From: an uncultured Candidatus Udaeobacter sp.
GTDB lineage: Bacteria; Verrucomicrobiota; Verrucomicrobiia; Chthoniobacterales; UBA10450
Direction of reading: 5' to 3'
NCBI GenBank assembly: GCA_955652245.1
Contig: CATPAV010000065.1
Coordinates: 1-6,750 of the forward strand
DNA length: 6,750 bases
The notes below the pieces were generated by a model. It ran no database searches and was not told the origin of the DNA. It was given only the letters and a program-made list of their open reading frames with translations. How positions within the stretch are numbered: position 1 is the first letter of the stretch; each line of letters begins with the position of its first letter. Shown one piece after another: positions 6,127 to 6,750 of this stretch. The translations under genes and the position numbers were made by a program.

Positions 6127-6741
6127 ATGGCAGAGCGGCATTACGTCTCGAAGAAAAACGAAACGGTCCGGATGTTCGAGAGCGATTTCATCGAATTCTT
6201 TTCGCGTGTGCATCCGGCGACGCCACTGCTGTTGTACATGCCGGTTGTCGGCTACATGCTTTACCTGTCACTGTGGCAGCGAAAACTGTCGATCCTGGCT
6301 GTCGCAGGATTATTTGTGCTTGGTATTCTGCTCTGGACCCTGCTCGAGTACCTCATCCATCGGTACATATTTCATTATGAACCGAAGAGCCATTTGGGAA
6401 AACGATTGCACTACATCGTCCACGGTGTTCATCACGATTATCCAAATGACGCCCGACGGCTCGTCATGCCGCCGAGCATAAGTGTGCCGCTTGCGGTTCT
6501 GTTTTACATTTTGTTCCTTTTAATTTTCGGCCATCTGGCGCCGAGTGTATTCGCTGGTCTGATTTTCGGTTACGTCTGTTACGACACGCTCCATTATGCG
6601 ACGCACCATTTCCCAATGAAACGCGGGCTCTGGCTCTGGTTGAAGCAGTATCACCTGCGCCATCACTACAAGGATGATGACGCCGGATTTGGCATCAGCT
6701 CGCCGCTTTGGGACTACGTTTTTGGAACAACGCGAAAATAA
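6127..6741 (+). CDS. Fatty acid 2-hydroxylase-like membrane protein (Scs7/FA2H type)
   Basis: The 204-residue protein belongs to the fatty acid hydroxylase/sterol desaturase superfamily and looks specifically like the catalytic domain of yeast Scs7 and human FA2H, which 2-hydroxylate the acyl chain of ceramides. The di-metal histidines are all present: EYLIHRYIFHY (His78, His83), HYIVHGVHHDYPND (His95, His99, His102, His103), HYATHH (His156, His160, His161) and HLRHH (His176, His179, His180). RLVMPP (111-116) and the ending GFGISSPLWDYVFGT (187-201) are typical of the family. Hydrophobic stretches near 33-49, 55-73, 118-137 and 140-152 fit a membrane protein. The N-terminal cytochrome b5 domain found in yeast and human enzymes is missing, so a separate electron donor is needed. 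The ATG at 6127 lies 2 bp after the desaturase stop, with no Shine-Dalgarno. Only 9 bp remain in the window after the stop, so whether the operon continues is unknown. Confidence 0.88.
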   Translation: MAERHYVSKKNETVRMFESDFIEFFSRVHPATPLLLYMPVVGYMLYLSLWQRKLSILAVAGLFVLGILLWTLLEYLIHRYIFHYEPKSHLGKRLHYIVHGVHHDYPNDARRLVMPPSISVPLAVLFYILFLLIFGHLAPSVFAGLIFGYVCYDTLHYATHHFPMKRGLWLWLKQYHLRHHYKDDDAGFGISSPLWDYVFGTTRK

Positions 6742-6750
6742 CGCTCGCCC

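Overview
The window is a compact piece of bacterial chromosome with moderate G+C content. It carries one tRNA gene, seven intact protein genes and one gene remnant. The source is most likely a free-living, probably soil-type Gram-negative bacterium. Verrucomicrobiota and Acidobacteriota are the lineages I would test first, but nothing here proves a phylum. The tRNA has no encoded CCA, most plus-strand genes lack a clear Shine-Dalgarno sequence, and genes are packed with 2-9 bp gaps or short overlaps.

Region 1 (68-140): a tRNA-Glu(UUC) gene on the plus strand. Region 2 (209-2368): three overlapping plus-strand genes encoding a glyoxalase-fold ring-cleaving dioxygenase (MhqO type), a serine carboxylesterase/phospholipase-like hydrolase (MhqD type) and an FMN nitroreductase (MhqN type). 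These are the three enzyme classes of the Bacillus MhqR regulon for quinone and electrophile defence, here fused into one translationally coupled operon with no regulator gene inside the window.

Region 3 (2421-5036), minus strand, read right to left: the last 32 codons of a chloroperoxidase-like alpha/beta hydrolase (pseudogene), a small multi-pass membrane protein of unknown function, a 558-residue fusion of a cyclic-nucleotide-binding-like domain, a thioredoxin-like domain and a thioredoxin-reductase-like flavoprotein, and an 89-residue UBP-type zinc finger protein 9 bp downstream. Both sites in the fusion where CxxC cysteines would be expected lack them.

Region 4 (5096-6741): a plus-strand pair 2 bp apart. 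The first protein closely resembles eukaryotic sphingolipid delta-4 (dihydroceramide) desaturase. The second is a fatty acid 2-hydroxylase of the Scs7/FA2H type without a cytochrome b5 domain. Together they suggest that this bacterium makes and decorates ceramide-like lipids, with a desaturated long-chain base and a 2-hydroxylated acyl chain. This is the most striking feature of the window. The hydrolase remnant ends just upstream of the pair, so the intergenic region near 5037-5095 looks like a rearrangement junction. No insertion sequence, CRISPR array, phage gene or long repeat was seen.
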